A stretch of DNA of 64,000 nucleotides from Melieria omissa (lineage: Eukaryota; Arthropoda; Insecta; Diptera; Ulidiidae): positions 33,475,989-33,539,988 of the forward strand of contig OZ020267.1 of the NCBI GenBank assembly GCA_963971225.1. The letters are read 5' to 3'. The position numbers and the translations under genes were made by a program. The notes under the pieces are model-generated. The model did not search any database. It had not been told where the DNA came from and worked only from the letters and a program-made list of their open reading frames with translations. This document shows positions 22,640-35,149 of the stretch, in pieces (the stretch's first letter is position 1; each line of letters opens with the position of its first letter).

Positions 22640-22990
22640 AACTGCTCGTGGTTAACTTTTTATCAGCAAAATTATTCGCTATAGCCAGAAACCGGTGGTA
22701 ACCACTTGATGCCAGGTCCAGACTATAAGGAGCAGTATCGCATACAAGGAAGGTTTTGGGGGGTTCAAACCCTTCCCCCAAAAACAAAAATTGCTGGTGC
22801 AAAATATGGTTTCGAATGAAATTGGGCTCAAAAGTTGTACGCAAAATCCTCCAAAATGTAATCCTGTGTAAACCTGATAAGGATGTTAGTCGCTCAACCA
22901 AGATCCTGGAATATCTGGTGAGTCACTATAGATCTATGAGGCCTGGTGTGGTTCTGAAGAATGATTATTCAAATTTTATGGGTTAAAGCT
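22640..22990 (-). repeat. Decayed hAT-MITE family sequence
   Basis: AAGTTGTACGCAAAATCCTC, followed by CAAAATGTAATCCTGTGT, matches sequence at 53575-53625. The C-run and GCAAAATATGGTTTCGAATG block is the inverse of that in 63253-63381 and 52525-52630. Ends are not defined. Confidence 0.4.
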
Positions 22991-23209
22991 GACCGCTTCT
23001 GGGGGATCGCTTCTATCAGATGATTCAACTATTGACAGAACAATTCCGAATAACAGTTTGGCTATATGTGAGCAACTTATAGTAAATGATTTTCACACAA
23101 ATAAAACATGAAATACACAGTAAAATCTTTTTGACTATCAAGTGTATGGGGCCTAGGCACAAGATGGGGCCTTCAACCCCAAATCATGTCCTGGCTTCAC
23201 TCGGCAGTA

Positions 23210-23885
23210 GTTGAGTCAAATATCCTATTTTGCGCTGTTTTCTGGTGGCCTGCCATCACGAAGGCAGTCAACCTGAAACGTTTTGATGAAGTCAGGATAA
23301 CGGCGGCCATCTTGGTCATAGGGGCTTTCTACTGCACAGCGGGTTAAAGTACATGCGAAGTGCTTTGCAGTCAAACTTAACGCTTCCCGCTGGGCTAGAC
23401 TGGAGCTTACTTATTCAGGATTTTTCGGTACCTGCCGTCTTTGATTACATCTGCACCTCACTAACTTTCACCATGGATTTACCGTTTGTATCCCTAGTAG
23501 AGAAGAATGGACCGGTAGCGAGTTATCCACCGACAACTCCATTAACATCTACACTGACGGCTCCAAATTGGCGAAAAATGTTGGCTGTTGTCTTTCCTTT
23601 CGCCTGCCTGATCACTGCAGTGTCTTCCAGGCGGAAGTAATGGGCATTTACCAGGCTTCTATCTGGCTTATCCGCGAGAACCCGCATAGACGTATGCCCA
23701 CATATACTCGGAGATTGGGGCATCCATCAAGTCACTCGCGGGGCAACCACCTCATCCAGGCTAGAGGCTCTAATGTCTCATTATTCTGGGTACCAGGACA
23801 CAGGGGAAAGCGGCTCAGCTTTCTTCATTAGTCTAACCGAACTATCAGGGATATAGCCAAGTTCATATTGGAATCCTCTTGGAAA
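23210..23885 (+). pseudogene. LINE RNase H fragment joined to a 3' end
   Basis: Blocks readable across frameshifts are VGCCLSFRLPDHCSVFQAEV, MGIYQASIWLIRENPHR and GSNVSLFWVPGHRG. They match the fragment at 4140-4650. At about 23812 the sequence jumps to the 3' block also seen at 10910-10990 (CGGCTCAGCTTTCTTCATTA, GGATATAGCCA), showing an internal deletion. It belongs to the same family as the CCTAA-tailed LINEs. Confidence 0.8.
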
Positions 23886-23889
23886 TTCG

Positions 23890-25185
23890 GCCTGTGAGGT
23901 TTTTTCGCGTTAACTCACAAGTAAGTAATTCCAATCCAATAACTTGATGTTCAAGTATGCATACATGATTAGCATACTCGACAATTTCCATACTTTTTGG
24001 GACATTTTCAACAGTTGACTTTTCAGATCAAACTCAATTAATGAACCATTAATTACACTTTATTGGCTTTCAAAGTTTTAGAACCAAAAAAAAAACACTA
24101 TCCAGTCAAAAATGTTTGCTTGCTTCATTCTCTATCACAATGGCTGTCAGCTGCCTTTTCACACAAAATTGTGCGCCAACAATGCTCCGAATTCAATGCA
24201 AAATTCTCTAATTGCTCTCAAATATTTGTTTTACATTTTATTAAAAACTTGAAATAACCAAACGCTTAAACACGTCGCATTGATTTGGCACAGTAAAGTA
24301 ACATTCCCATTGCCCTTTGGTTTTACTCTTAGTTTCAGTGCATTTTTTTTTCATTTAATTTCTGCCAACTTTTCTCTAAATGTTTAAATTTTTCTGATTT
24401 TTTTGCAATTTTAAATTTTGCATCAGCAAAAGACTGAAATTTTATTACAACATTGATGCATATTGAATGAGAGTACATGGCTACAAGCTGCAATTACGCT
24501 GAGTACATTTGCAAGTTCCATGCAAAAAGCGAAAAAAAATCATGAACCGGCATTCATGTGGACAGACATAATGAGTGGCGGCGTACACTGTCGTGGCGGT
24601 TTTATGTTAGTTTTTTTATGCAATTACATATGTTGCCCTAAATATGAAATGGTCAGTGCAAGTTTTGAAAGGGAAATTAATGAGAACTGCAGAAAGTGAG
24701 AGCAAGACTCATAGCAATGTGCAAAGTTTACACCTTTTTATGTTTTGAGTAGAGAAGTGATTTTTTTTCTCTGAAAAATTACTGAAAAATTAAATTAATA
24801 CAAATTTAATACAAATACTGTATTTCAGTTTTTTGCAATAAAAAAATTTAGCAATGATTAAAGTTTCTACTTACATAACATGTGAAAGTGTCTGATTAAA
24901 AGCAAGTCATACTAAAGCATTGAGGGTTTATAGTTAAAACAAATATATAATAATATTTGGTTTGACGATTTTCTTGCGTCTAATATTCTAAGGAACTTTC
25001 CAATTCAGTTTCTCAAATACATTTAGAGGCAAATGCTAGTTTTTGTGAAACACTTTCTATCTCACTGTGCTATCAAGTCTCACTGTGCTATCAAGTACAA
25101 AATAGTATTTCAGGAAGATAATTCTTAGTAAGAAAACACCTATTCTATGTCATTTACAGAAATAATTATTTCACGGAAAAAATTT
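23890..25185. other. Intergenic AT-rich DNA, nothing recognised
   Basis: A 19-base direct duplication (TCTCACTGTGCTATCAAGT) is at about 25060-25095. No gene was found. Confidence 0.4.
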
Positions 25186-25189
25186 TCAA

Positions 25190-25620
25190 ATATTTGCTTA
25201 AACATCAGAAGAAAGAATTTATTCACAAGTGCAACCTCGAAAGTTACGTTTCACACGTACGACGAGAAGTACAACTGGCACCTATTGTCCTCCTCACTGA
25301 GGTCTTTCAGGCTTGTTCTGGGATTACTAACGGGTCAATGCCTGGTGGAAAGTGCCCACAGCGGGGTGCGAAAGGAACTCTGGAATATATTTTCTGCCTT
25401 TGCCGCGTGTTCTCAAGATTACAATTGGCCCACTTAGGTGCTTCACTGATTGAGAAACTGGAGGGATTGCCCAAAAAAGGGGCCAACCAATGCCTTACTA
25501 AGTTTTTCTACAAGATTTAAAAATCTTTGTAGTTACTCTTAACATTAACAACGTAATGCAAAAGACTTAAAAAGAGTCTATAAAAGGCCCAGCCAGTTTC
25601 ACTTAACCTCAAATTAAAAA
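25190..25620 (+). pseudogene. LINE C-terminal fragment
   Basis: Across a frameshift it reads FRLVLGLLTGQCL, GTLEYIFCLCRVFSRLQLAH, then LGASLIEKLEGLPKKG, the shape of a LINE ORF2 C-terminus with a degenerate zinc-knuckle. It ends in 3' UTR-like sequence near TTCACTTAACCTCAA. It is a different subfamily from 11916-12421. Confidence 0.7.
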
Positions 25621-25624
25621 ACTC

Positions 25625-26640
25625 TGGGTTCAACCAAAAAAAATTGTAAAATTACAGTCAGTAAATGTAACTTTACTTTTTAAGTTCCATTCAGCATTGA
25701 ATTTTTCAGCAGCACATTTAATTACCAATCAGTTGATTTCAACTGCATATTTAACGCTGAAATGCCGAATGCATTTTCAAACGAATTAAAAACTTATTAA
25801 TCCTTTGTTGCATGAATCGAATTCCGTAGAGAAAAAATTGTTTTGTCATATTCTTGTTGCTTTTTAAATTTCGATGGTGAAAATGAAATTTTGTTGAATT
25901 CCTGTACCTATGGAAGAAGAATTTGTTATATTGGTTTTAACTTTATTTTAGTGTTGACTCCCATGGCGACTCGAAATTAGGTCGAGTGTCACTGTAAACT
26001 TGCAACACCAAATTGCCATATCAAAACTTTTCGCCATCAATAAACTAAATTATTTCACCAAATCGAAACACGTTTTGTTTGTTGGACTATTTTCCAAAAA
26101 ATTTCAAAGTTATTTGCAAAATTCCATAAGAAATCAAATATTTTAAAATAAAACACACAACTGAAGAATGAACGACAGTCTGTCAAATGCTGGAATGGAA
26201 TAGTTTCCAGATCTATGAGAAGTTAATACTGCATTGACATATGCAATGTCATGCAGCAGAGGGTTAATGGGTCAGAGTTCCGAATTCCCAAATATTCAAT
26301 TTAAAACAAGTTTTACAGTTTAAAAGAAATGCAATCAACAAAGTTGAACCAAATTTTAAATAAATATAAACAATTTTCAATAATCTTAGCTAACTAAAAC
26401 AATTTTTACAGTTTTGCACAAATCCAAGTAAAAGAGTTAAAAAAAATTTTATAAACATATCTAAACAACTTTCAACAATGTTAGCTGCAGTCTATAATTG
26501 AATAAATTAAGTTTATATATAACTTAATTTTTTGTATAAAAATATTATTACGAAAATTCGTTTTGCTGGCCAACGCAGACCCAGTTCGTATCGCAGGTTT
26601 GTGCCAAAATAAAGCAAAACACACTGGAAGTCTTTAACGC
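25625..26640. other. Intergenic AT-rich DNA, nothing recognised
   Basis: No open frame with protein-like composition and no repeat boundaries were found. Confidence 0.4.
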
Positions 26641-26644
26641 AGTT

Positions 26645-26828
26645 TAACACTGTAGTCCCATCGCCTTTGTATATCAAGGATATAGCCAGATTCATAATGG
26701 AATCCTCTTGGCTCTCAGCGCTGTAAGGAGGGAGTCGCGCCATCCACTGTGGTACTACAATGGGCCTTAATCTGTGCTTGAGTGAGCTTTCAGCGTAGAA
26801 TTCTGCCACTACCACCTGACCTAACTGC
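26645..26828 (+). mobile_element. LINE 3' end (same family as 10744-11117)
   Basis: The sequence from ATATCAAGGATATAGCCAG through TCGCGCCATCCACTGTGGTA to CACCTGACCTAACTG parallels 10960-11110 closely. Only the last codons and the 3' UTR remain. Confidence 0.8.
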
Positions 26829-26879
26829 TGCGAGTCAGTTTATACTTTTCTGCCATTTATATATTTTCTTAATTTATAC

Positions 26880-27520
26880 ATTTCTGTCTCAATCTCGATA
26901 TCTTTTCTAGATATTAAAAATCTAGATATTTTTCGAAAAAAATTTAACTTTTTTAAATATTCTTTTTTAAGTATTGTATTTTTAAATATTTTTCAATATT
27001 AAAAAAATAAAATAGTTATTTATACAAATATTTTTAACAAATATTTTATATTTTTAAAAAATATTTTATATTTTTTTAAATATTAGTATTTATTTTATTA
27101 AAAATATTTACAAATATATTTTATTTTTTTTTTAATAAAAATATATAAAAAAATAAAATTAAAAAAAAGTATTTCTTAAAAATAATTTATGTTTTTTTAA
27201 ATATTATTATTTATTTTATTAAAAATATTTTCAAAAAATATTTTATTTTTTTTTTAAATAAAAAAATTAAAAAAAATAAAAATATTTTCAAAAATAAAAA
27301 TATTACTAAAATAAAAATAAAAATATATTATATTTTTTAAATATTTCATTTTTAAAAAATTTTATTTGTAAAATTTTTTTTTTTAAATATTAAAAAAAAT
27401 ACAATATTTTTTTTTAATATTTGTTCAAAATATTTATTTTATTAAAAATATTTTTTTAACATATTTTTTTACAAATATTTTATTTTTTTTTTTAATATTT
27501 TTCAAAAAACTCAAAGAGAC
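26880..27520. repeat. AT-only low-complexity tract
   Basis: About 640 bases consist almost solely of A and T, built from AAATATTT, ATTTTTAAAAA and TATTTTATT words. It has no reading frame and no fixed period. Confidence 0.85.
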
Positions 27521-27524
27521 TTCT

Positions 27525-28770
27525 TCACAATTTCATCTTTCCACAAATCACATGATGTCTTGAATGAAACTTATGCATTTGAGGGTTAAGCATTTGACCA
27601 CCGCTGGACAGCTCCGTTGAAACCTGCACATAATCTGCATTAAAATTGTCAATTAAAGCGCTTTACATACGCATTACGGTTTTGTTGTTGTTGTTGCTGC
27701 TGCTGTTTAACATCAAACGGATGTTATGAATTTCTTTCCGTCGCTGCAGGAGATAAAAGAAATATTAAAAATTATAACAAGCAATATTACAGTTGCAGCT
27801 GCTTACATAATAAAGCCAGCGGCAGCAGCTCATAAAACCGACTGAATGCACGTTGAAATGTCACATAATTGTTGTGATTACGCGGCGCTTAATTGCAGCG
27901 CATTTACGGCGACCGCGACGGCGACGACTGTGGCTGTGTGCCAGATGTGTGTTGCCGAGTTGCAAATGTGTGCGTGTGACATTTCGATTGCAATTAAATT
28001 AGGTATGAATCATGACATGTCAGCGACAGCAATCAATTTGGCCAACAACGAAATGCGAGCCAACAAAAAAGCGAAAGCGTTCATGTGTGTCTGGGTTGAA
28101 CATTTCTTTCGTTGTCTTCTCATAATACTTTTTTTGCGGCCGCTTAATTGTGGCATGTAGCACAAATAGCACGAATTACTTTTTATTACTTTTTATGTGC
28201 ATTCGCTGCATTTGTTGTTTGTTTTTGTTTTAATAGCCGACACACTCACACACGACAACGTAATTGACATATGTGAATTTCTAATTGAAATTTCATAACT
28301 TTTATTTGATATTTTCTTGAAAAGCCTGCAAGCAATAAAGCATTTTCAAATGTTAATGTTTGCCTATTGTGCCGTGTTGGCTGCAATTAAATTTCGAAAA
28401 TAATTTGCATTACATAAATCACATTAGTACTTTGCAGATGGACTGCAATCATTCAATGTCAGCTGCGTGATGTCAACGTTGAAGATGGATTCAAGACAGA
28501 AAAGGGTCGTAATTGTTTCTCATTTGTCAAGTGTTGATGCTTTAACACTAGAAAAACCATTGCCATTATTTTGACAGTTTTCAGTTTTTTAATATCTTTA
28601 TTTGCTTAATTATTTCTGTGAACTTTTGCTTTGGGGATTTTTACATGTATTATGGAAAATGTTTTTTAAATTTAAGTATTTTGTGAAAAATTTGCTAAAT
28701 CTTATGTGTACTTTTCGTGACATCGGCGGATATTTGTAGTCTTTATAGGTATGGAAAACTTGCGGTATTT
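27525..28770. other. Unique intergenic DNA
   Basis: This is mixed-composition single-copy-like DNA with a short GTTGTTGTT tract near 27680. A 104-codon frame at 27846-28160 has no recognisable domain. Possibly regulatory. Confidence 0.35.
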
Positions 28771-28780
28771 CTAATGTTAA

Positions 28781-29303
28781 CCTTTTCGCTATTTTGTTGC
28801 CATATGGCAACATGCTACTTTGTGGACGTCTGCATCCTCTATGGTTGCAAGAATACATTTTTTTGTTCGTCTTTAGAATAGTTTGAAGTTTTAGGAAAAA
28901 TACGAAATTATTAAACTGAATATTTAAGTTTAAAGAAGAGAAGTATACACGTTTTTTAATGGTATATCTTGACATAGTAAAGGAAGAAGAAGCATACAAA
29001 GTTAGAGAACTTTTCAATTTGACGTTTTCTTTCAATTTAGATACTTTTTTTTTTAATTTTGGCTGTAGTAAACGAAGAAATATTCAAATTTTCGTTATAC
29101 GTAAAAAGTTTTATTTCTAAGAAATTATTACAGCCACAACGATGTGGTTGCTCTCATAGAAAAACACTCGAAAATACAGGGTCCGAGTGTAACAATTCAA
29201 GAATTTCTTATGGAATGTTGCTATGTTAATACAACCACATAGAATCCTAAGACGTAAAATTTAAAACTTTAACTTTCCCTAATAAAAACCTGTAGCGAAA
29301 GGG
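28781..29303. mobile_element. TTAA-flanked piggyBac-like MITE
   Basis: TTAA at 28777-28780 and 29304-29307 flank CCTTTTCGCTA on the left and its inverse TAGCGAAAGGG on the right. piggyBac elements duplicate TTAA and often start CCC/CCY. The 523-base interior is non-coding. The ends resemble those at 41220-41460 and 49927-50009. Confidence 0.6.
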
Positions 29304-29309
29304 TTAAGA

Positions 29310-30870
29310 TGCATAACTATTGGTCCAAGTGAAGCTGGCTATGGGATTCGGAAGGTGAGGGGAGAATGTTGACATAAGTAGTTGTCCAGTAATGATTAAT
29401 TTGAGTTTATATAAATTTGTAAACTTGTTAACTGCTAAACTGGTTAGCACTGACGCATGTTTTTATAAAGTTTTACAGTCTGAAACATTGTTGTATATTT
29501 CTTACAATTTTCCACTTCATTCAAAACTCATTGCTGAGGCGCTTCTTTGCTGCCGATTAAAGCACATTGCACGTTACATAACTCACCAACTGTTGCCGCC
29601 GTCTAACGCAACGATGCGTGAAAACAATAACTGACCATGAAAACGAAAAAGACTGAACCGCCTCGCGACCCCACCCGACCCGACCATCCAAGCAGACAAG
29701 TGCCAACAAGCTATGCCGCTAACGAGTCTTGGCCATTTTTTCTAGCCATTACAAAATGTCCACAGTGACGGCAGAACGCAACGGCAACGCTTATGCAATC
29801 GTTTACACAACTAAAAGAACAACAACACCGAAGCAAAAGGGCAACCAAGCCAAGTTCACATACAAAAGTTGAAGTTGAAGTTGAACAACACAAAATGCCA
29901 AATAACAAAGTACACAAACAAGTGTCAAGCAAAGTTCAACTGACCCACAATGACTGTTAGATTTTGCAGGAAAGACGAAACTGTCCACCGATGACGCAAA
30001 ACTACTCAAAATAATGTTGACATTTTTGTTAAATAAAATTAAATGCTTAGCGCTTAAGTCGTTGGCAGTGAAACAAAAAAGCAATAAACGCGAAAAACAA
30101 GTACCAACAATAACAACAACAAAATTTGAAGCTTTGTAAAAGTAGAAGAAGAAGATTCTCTGACATTGCGAGTTCCAGCGGGCGATTATTGTGGCTTTTG
30201 TTTTGCTTCTAATTCTGCGGGTTGAGTGTGTGTTGTCGCCGTTGCTGTTGGTTGTTTACTATCTGCTGTTAGCTGTTGCAATTATGTGTTTGTATGTGTG
30301 TGTGTGTGTATGGTATTACGTGTTGTTTGTTCGCTGTCTGCATGCGTTGAAATGACACAGACTGTTGTAGCTAAAGTTGTTCTTCTGATGGCTGGTTGTA
30401 GTTGTATGTGCAGTTATTGCTGTTATTGTTGTAGTTACTGCTGTTATCGCTCATGCCAACAACGACTGCATAACGGTTTCTGTCATACGTGCACGATTGT
30501 TAAACCGTTAAAAATCCACTCACCAAAATCCAATAAGTCGACAAGTTGCTACCCACTGGCACTCATTGTGAATCTATTTGAATGAAGTCAACTAGAAGCG
30601 TTAAGCAGACACAAAAATAGTACAAAAGAAACAAAAATAGTTCCAAATACGTAGAATTCTACATGCTTTGGTTGAAGTATTCACCGAATTTGTGTTGAAG
30701 TGTTTGCTGGGTTGCACCAATAACATGGACGAAAATAGATCGATAAGAAAAGTGTTTCTATTGAATGTTCAATTTATTCATTCTTTACTTGAACATTCAA
30801 TGAAAAAGTTACATTGTGATGAAAACTGTGCTAAGAGAAATTGTTTAATATGAATTAGAGTGGATACATT
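29310..30870. other. Unique intergenic DNA
   Basis: It contains CAA/GTT-rich tracts around 29810-30110 and 30230-30440 and no convincing coding frame. The 119-codon Cys-rich frame at 30226-30585 is a by-product of a TGT-rich tract. Confidence 0.35.
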
Positions 30871-30881
30871 GATATATAAAC

Positions 30882-32267
30882 CAGGGACCGGAAATAACAG
30901 TTATTTATGAAAACTATATTTGAAAAAATTACAATGAAGGAAAAGTCATACAAATAAATTTAATATACAAATACATTTATTTTTGCACGGAGAATCAAAC
31001 TTGGCAATAAACTTTTTTTGTTATATTTATGGAAAAATTTAAAAATAAGAATTATTTTTTATTTATATTTGAAGAATCCTATAATAACAATTATTATTGA
31101 TTTTTTTATATTAGTCCACAAATAGCAGTTTTATTTCGATTTTTATATTCGTTGCCCTATGATAAAAATCAGTCAGTGACTTTTAGTTATAAAAGTCATC
31201 AATAAAAATCATTCAATATTTAAATTTTTTAAATCATAAATAAAAATCAGTTTTAGTTATAAAAGTCATCAATAAAAATCAGTCAGTGACATTTATTTTT
31301 TAAGTCATCAATGAAAATCATTAAGTGACTTTTATTTATAAAGGTCATCAGGTCAACGTTACTGCTCACCACAACAAAAGGTCCAACGAACTTAAATCGC
31401 AGCTCCGAGGCGGCCAATTGACTTCAGAATTTCGGCTGATTATTCGATTTTCGAAAACGGTGCCCAAAAGTTCGATTTTTACGTGCCGGATGGTCATGTT
31501 CCTTGAAACATTCCTTCTGTTCTTGGACCAATTGAATTTTGTAAGCCTTCATACCGAGATCTTTATGTAAAATTCTCATCAAAGAAGTGCGAGAAAAGTT
31601 CAATTCCTGAGAGCGATGGCGAGTTGACATTGATGGATGTTCACGCACATTTTCGGCTACAAAAGCAATGCTTTCGGCTGTGCGCACGGCGTGAGAACGG
31701 GAACGGGTTGTTTGGTCCATTAACGATCCAGTTTCACTAGCTCGCTTCACAAATTGATCCACAAACTGAGTTGAAGGCCAATCTTTTTTTGCATTTTTTT
31801 TCTAATTTCTTACAGTTTGGGTTGAAAACTCTCTACTTTAGAAGTAAGTTCTCAATATTTCCCAATTTTGTTGAAGCGTATAGCGTCTCTTTTCGTACAT
31901 GTCAAACTTTTAACTAAATTACGAACACAAATTGAATGACATTTGGACTGCCATTCTCGAAATAAAGCGTAGTTCAAATTCCAAACGCTATATGGACCAA
32001 TAAAAGTCCAAGTGAATAAAAGTAACTGAATGATGTTTATTAATGATTTCTTTTAAATAAAAGTCACCAATAATTGTAGGAAAACTAAAATAAAATCGAA
32101 AAAACTGTTATTTGTGGACTAATAAGAAAAAAATTAAAAATAATTGTTACCATAGGATTTTTTCAATATAAATAAAAAATAACTGTTATTTGCTGAGTCA
32201 GTAAAGTAAAAAAAATAACTCTTAAACATGTATTTTTATAATGCAACTTATAACCGTTCGGTCCCTA
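30882..32267. mobile_element. hAT-like element with long inverted repeats
   Basis: The ends are CAGGGACCG on the left and CGGTCCCTA on the right. Flanks ATATAAAC (30874-30881) and GAATAAAC (32268-32275) agree at 6 of 8 bases, fitting an 8-bp hAT duplication. The inner arms are also inverted: AGTCCACAAATAGCAGTTTT (about 31114) versus TGTTATTTGTGGACTAATAA (about 32108), and both arms have iterated ATAAAAATCA/TAAAAGTCA words. The centre holds a fragment of an unrelated transposase, not a hAT transposase. Confidence 0.7.
31340..31800 (-). pseudogene. Tc1/mariner-type transposase fragment nested in the hAT-like element
   Basis: The minus strand reads LMDQTTRSRSHAVRTAESIA, NVREHPSMSTRHRSQELNFS and LMRILHKDLGMKAYKIQLVQ, the N-terminal HTH region of a transposase group common in insects (DUF4817-type N-terminus). 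After a deletion near 31440 it continues NWPPRSCDLSSLDLLLW, the block around the last catalytic Asp. No intact frame spans it. Confidence 0.78.
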
Positions 32268-32274
32268 GAATAAA

Positions 32275-33805
32275 CCTATCTTTCTTTTAGTTATAAAACC
32301 TTTTTTTAAAGAAAGTAAGTACTACTTCTTCATTCTCATTCATTAAACTGTAACAACTTCATTCTTTCAAGAAATTATATCAAATCGTTGTTGGAACAGA
32401 CACTAACATGAACAGAGAAAAAGTAAGATGAAAAGGTTAGTTGATAACAAAAGAACTTGTGGGAGACATGAACAGACGTTTAATTGAACAAATAATTACG
32501 GTGAAAAATCTTTTTTAAGGGTTTAATGTTACACCGTTGGTTTTTTCTTTTCGGAAAGGTGCGGAGGTTTATTTGGTCCAACTTCTTCGGCCACTTCCTT
32601 AAGGGACAAAACTTTTCAGAAGAAGCTCAACGATCGCATGCAAACTTTCACTAACTCAAACCATGTTTTTCTCTTAAATTTATGAATTATGTACTTTCTT
32701 GTTTGTTTAATAAACCAGCTATAGCTGTGACAAAACAAAGTAGCAGAAAACTACTTTGAAAAAATTTCTATCAAATATTAGCAAAATAACTTTGTATTCA
32801 GTTGCTATACCATGGTTTGATGGTATATCAACGATATGATTTGCTAGCGCGCACCCCGCTGAACTATTGAGGCCGGCATTACGTACCATACATCATACAA
32901 AGTATTCTTCTATCTTCAACTGTTCTACTGTCTGCAACGATTCCTGTGAATAAAAATATGTATGCAAGAATATGAGCGGTGCTATGAAATTTGCTTTCAC
33001 TGCTACAATTGTTCCGGCAGCTCTGTCAATATTCTTGCTTTGCAACTCAACATGCTTTCCCTCTCACAAGAACATGTAATCTGAATGATCAAGAAATGTT
33101 ATTCATTGAACTTTTTACAAGAAGTATGTGCTCCACCAGACTTCAAACCTGTAGTCTGAATGTTTTCATTGATTGTTGCTCATTGATTTTTATTCACATA
33201 AAGAATTTATATTCTCCACTAGACTTCAGACGAGTCTAAATGTTCTGGAAATGTCATTCATTGATTTTTTTAAAATTGATTTTTCATAAAATAAAAAAGA
33301 TTTTATGAAACTTATTTCGCAAGCACTTTCTATTCTAGAACTTTCTTTTTCGCTTAATGAACCAGTGCCATTACTAGTCGTTTGTTTCAATTAAAAGCAG
33401 ACAACATGACATGACAACATTTTATTGCATTTTATTAAAAGTAGACCACAACGAAACGTTGAACTGAATCGAGCATTCCAGTTGATCACAAAACCAAAAT
33501 AAAAACACATCCAATATGGTCGAGTTTGTGGCCAAAGGAAACTCGTCGAGAAAACGAGATAAACCGCAGGCAAGAAGCGCAAATGAGGACAATTGGCTGC
33601 GATTTGCAGAACTCGAGCCAAGGCTACAAAACTGGAGTGACTGGTTTGCAGTTGACAGGCGTTGGGATGGCAAAATCAACACACACATACACACACACAA
33701 ATATGCCTGCAACTGCAATGCACAGAACGGCGATTGTCAGACCGAGTGAAAGATATGATTATTCAATTTCAGGCATTTGAATTTCTCCTTCGAAGCAAAA
33801 ACAAA
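32275..33805. other. Intergenic DNA, nothing recognised
   Basis: A short CACA-rich tract lies near 33680. Opposite-strand frames at 33391-33780 overlap each other without domain similarity. Confidence 0.4.
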
Positions 33806-33810
33806 ACTTA

Positions 33811-35138
33811 GGGTCAGATGGGGGAAATGTAAACACTTTTTGCTTTTTTTGCGCAATTACTTCGAAAAAACTGAAAAAATACTTCTTAGGACACTTTTTC
33901 TACTTTCGAAAATTAACATTATTTAAAAAAACCATCAGGTATTGCACTGGTGATCAGTAACTCGCTCTTTAAAACCAACGAAGCGCAAAAGAGTGGTGTT
34001 TACATTTACCCCGGTGTTGTTTACATTGCCCAAATTATTTTTAAAATTCAGGGGTAAAAGGAAACAGTGCTTTCGCTCCCTTAAGACACTCGGGACTTCG
34101 GTATCTAGGTAGGTATTCTTCAAGGTTTCTCCAAGGTGCCCACACTTTTGAGGAGATTTTGTCAATATCGTCATTTTGTTGGTAGGATTGTATAACGCAT
34201 ACGTATTTGAAAAGTATAGTTAATCTGCTATCTCCCTTAAACTTGATCGGTAGAAATTTACCTTTTGTAAGCCTAGCTGGATCCACGGATTCCAGCTCCT
34301 CCTTCTCATCTATATCATCAACTTCAAACTTCTCATTCCATGAACTACCATCTTTATAGACAACGTATTTTCCATTTGCAGAGTCCTTTATACTCGTGCT
34401 TTTGGTTCGTGTTTTCTATGGAAGCGGTTTTTAGATTATAAAACAGACTTTCTCTTGGGCTTAGAGGTTTTGTTTGCTATCTTTTTGACTTTTTTCCTTG
34501 AGTCGCTTAAGAACTTTGTTAGAAGTCAAAACTTCACTATACTTCATTGGCTTAAGTCTAGGAATTGGCTTTTTTCCTTACTAATAGTATCATTACCAGC
34601 GTTTTCTACATCTTTTACGTCGTACTCTACAAGTGGCTTCTTCCTTACATACGTTCGTGGCATTCTGATCACTGGAAATGATACTAACCGGGAAGGCTCT
34701 CACAAAAAAACGTTTACATTTACCCCAAAAAAATTGTTTACATTTACCCCACATGCTAAAAATTATTGGGGGAAATGTAAACACGAAAAAACAACAAAAT
34801 AATTACAAATTTAGGGAAAGACAGCAACAATTTTAGTTCCTTACACTCTAAGATTGATAAACAAAGTTACAATATTACAAGAATTTTTAGTTTAAGCACT
34901 TTCACACACAAATTAAAAAATACTTACAAAAGTGATTTTCACTTTTAGAACACACGTTCTCTTTAAGACTAAAACTTTCATTGATATTTGAAAGCCACCG
35001 ACGTGAAAGTTCGGCGACAGTTTAAGGACATGTCAAATTAATATTTTTTTGGGTCATGGTCTGTTGCATTTAATTTTAAAAGCATAAAATAACCGCCGTT
35101 TACATTTACCCCTTGTTTACATTTCCCCCATCTGACCC
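33811..35138 (-). mobile_element. pogo-like Tc1/mariner element, degenerate
   Basis: Perfect 25-base terminal inverted repeats begin GGGTCAGATGGGGGAAATGT, flanked by TA on both sides (33809-33810, 35139-35140). Motif GTTTACATTTACCCC or its inverse recurs inside (about 34000, 34712, 34735, 34770, 35100), resembling iterated binding sites. Minus-strand fragments begin MPRTYVRKKPLVEYDVK near 34660, like the N-terminus of pogo-type transposases, and include KFLPIKFKGDSRLTILFKYV near 34250. Many stops interrupt them. The family assignment is an inference. Confidence 0.75.
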
Positions 35139-35149
35139 TATAGAGTATT

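Noticed and set aside
30226..30585. Cys-rich secreted peptide gene
   Set aside because: Cys and Val come from TGT/GTT simple sequence; no signal peptide with clear exon structure.
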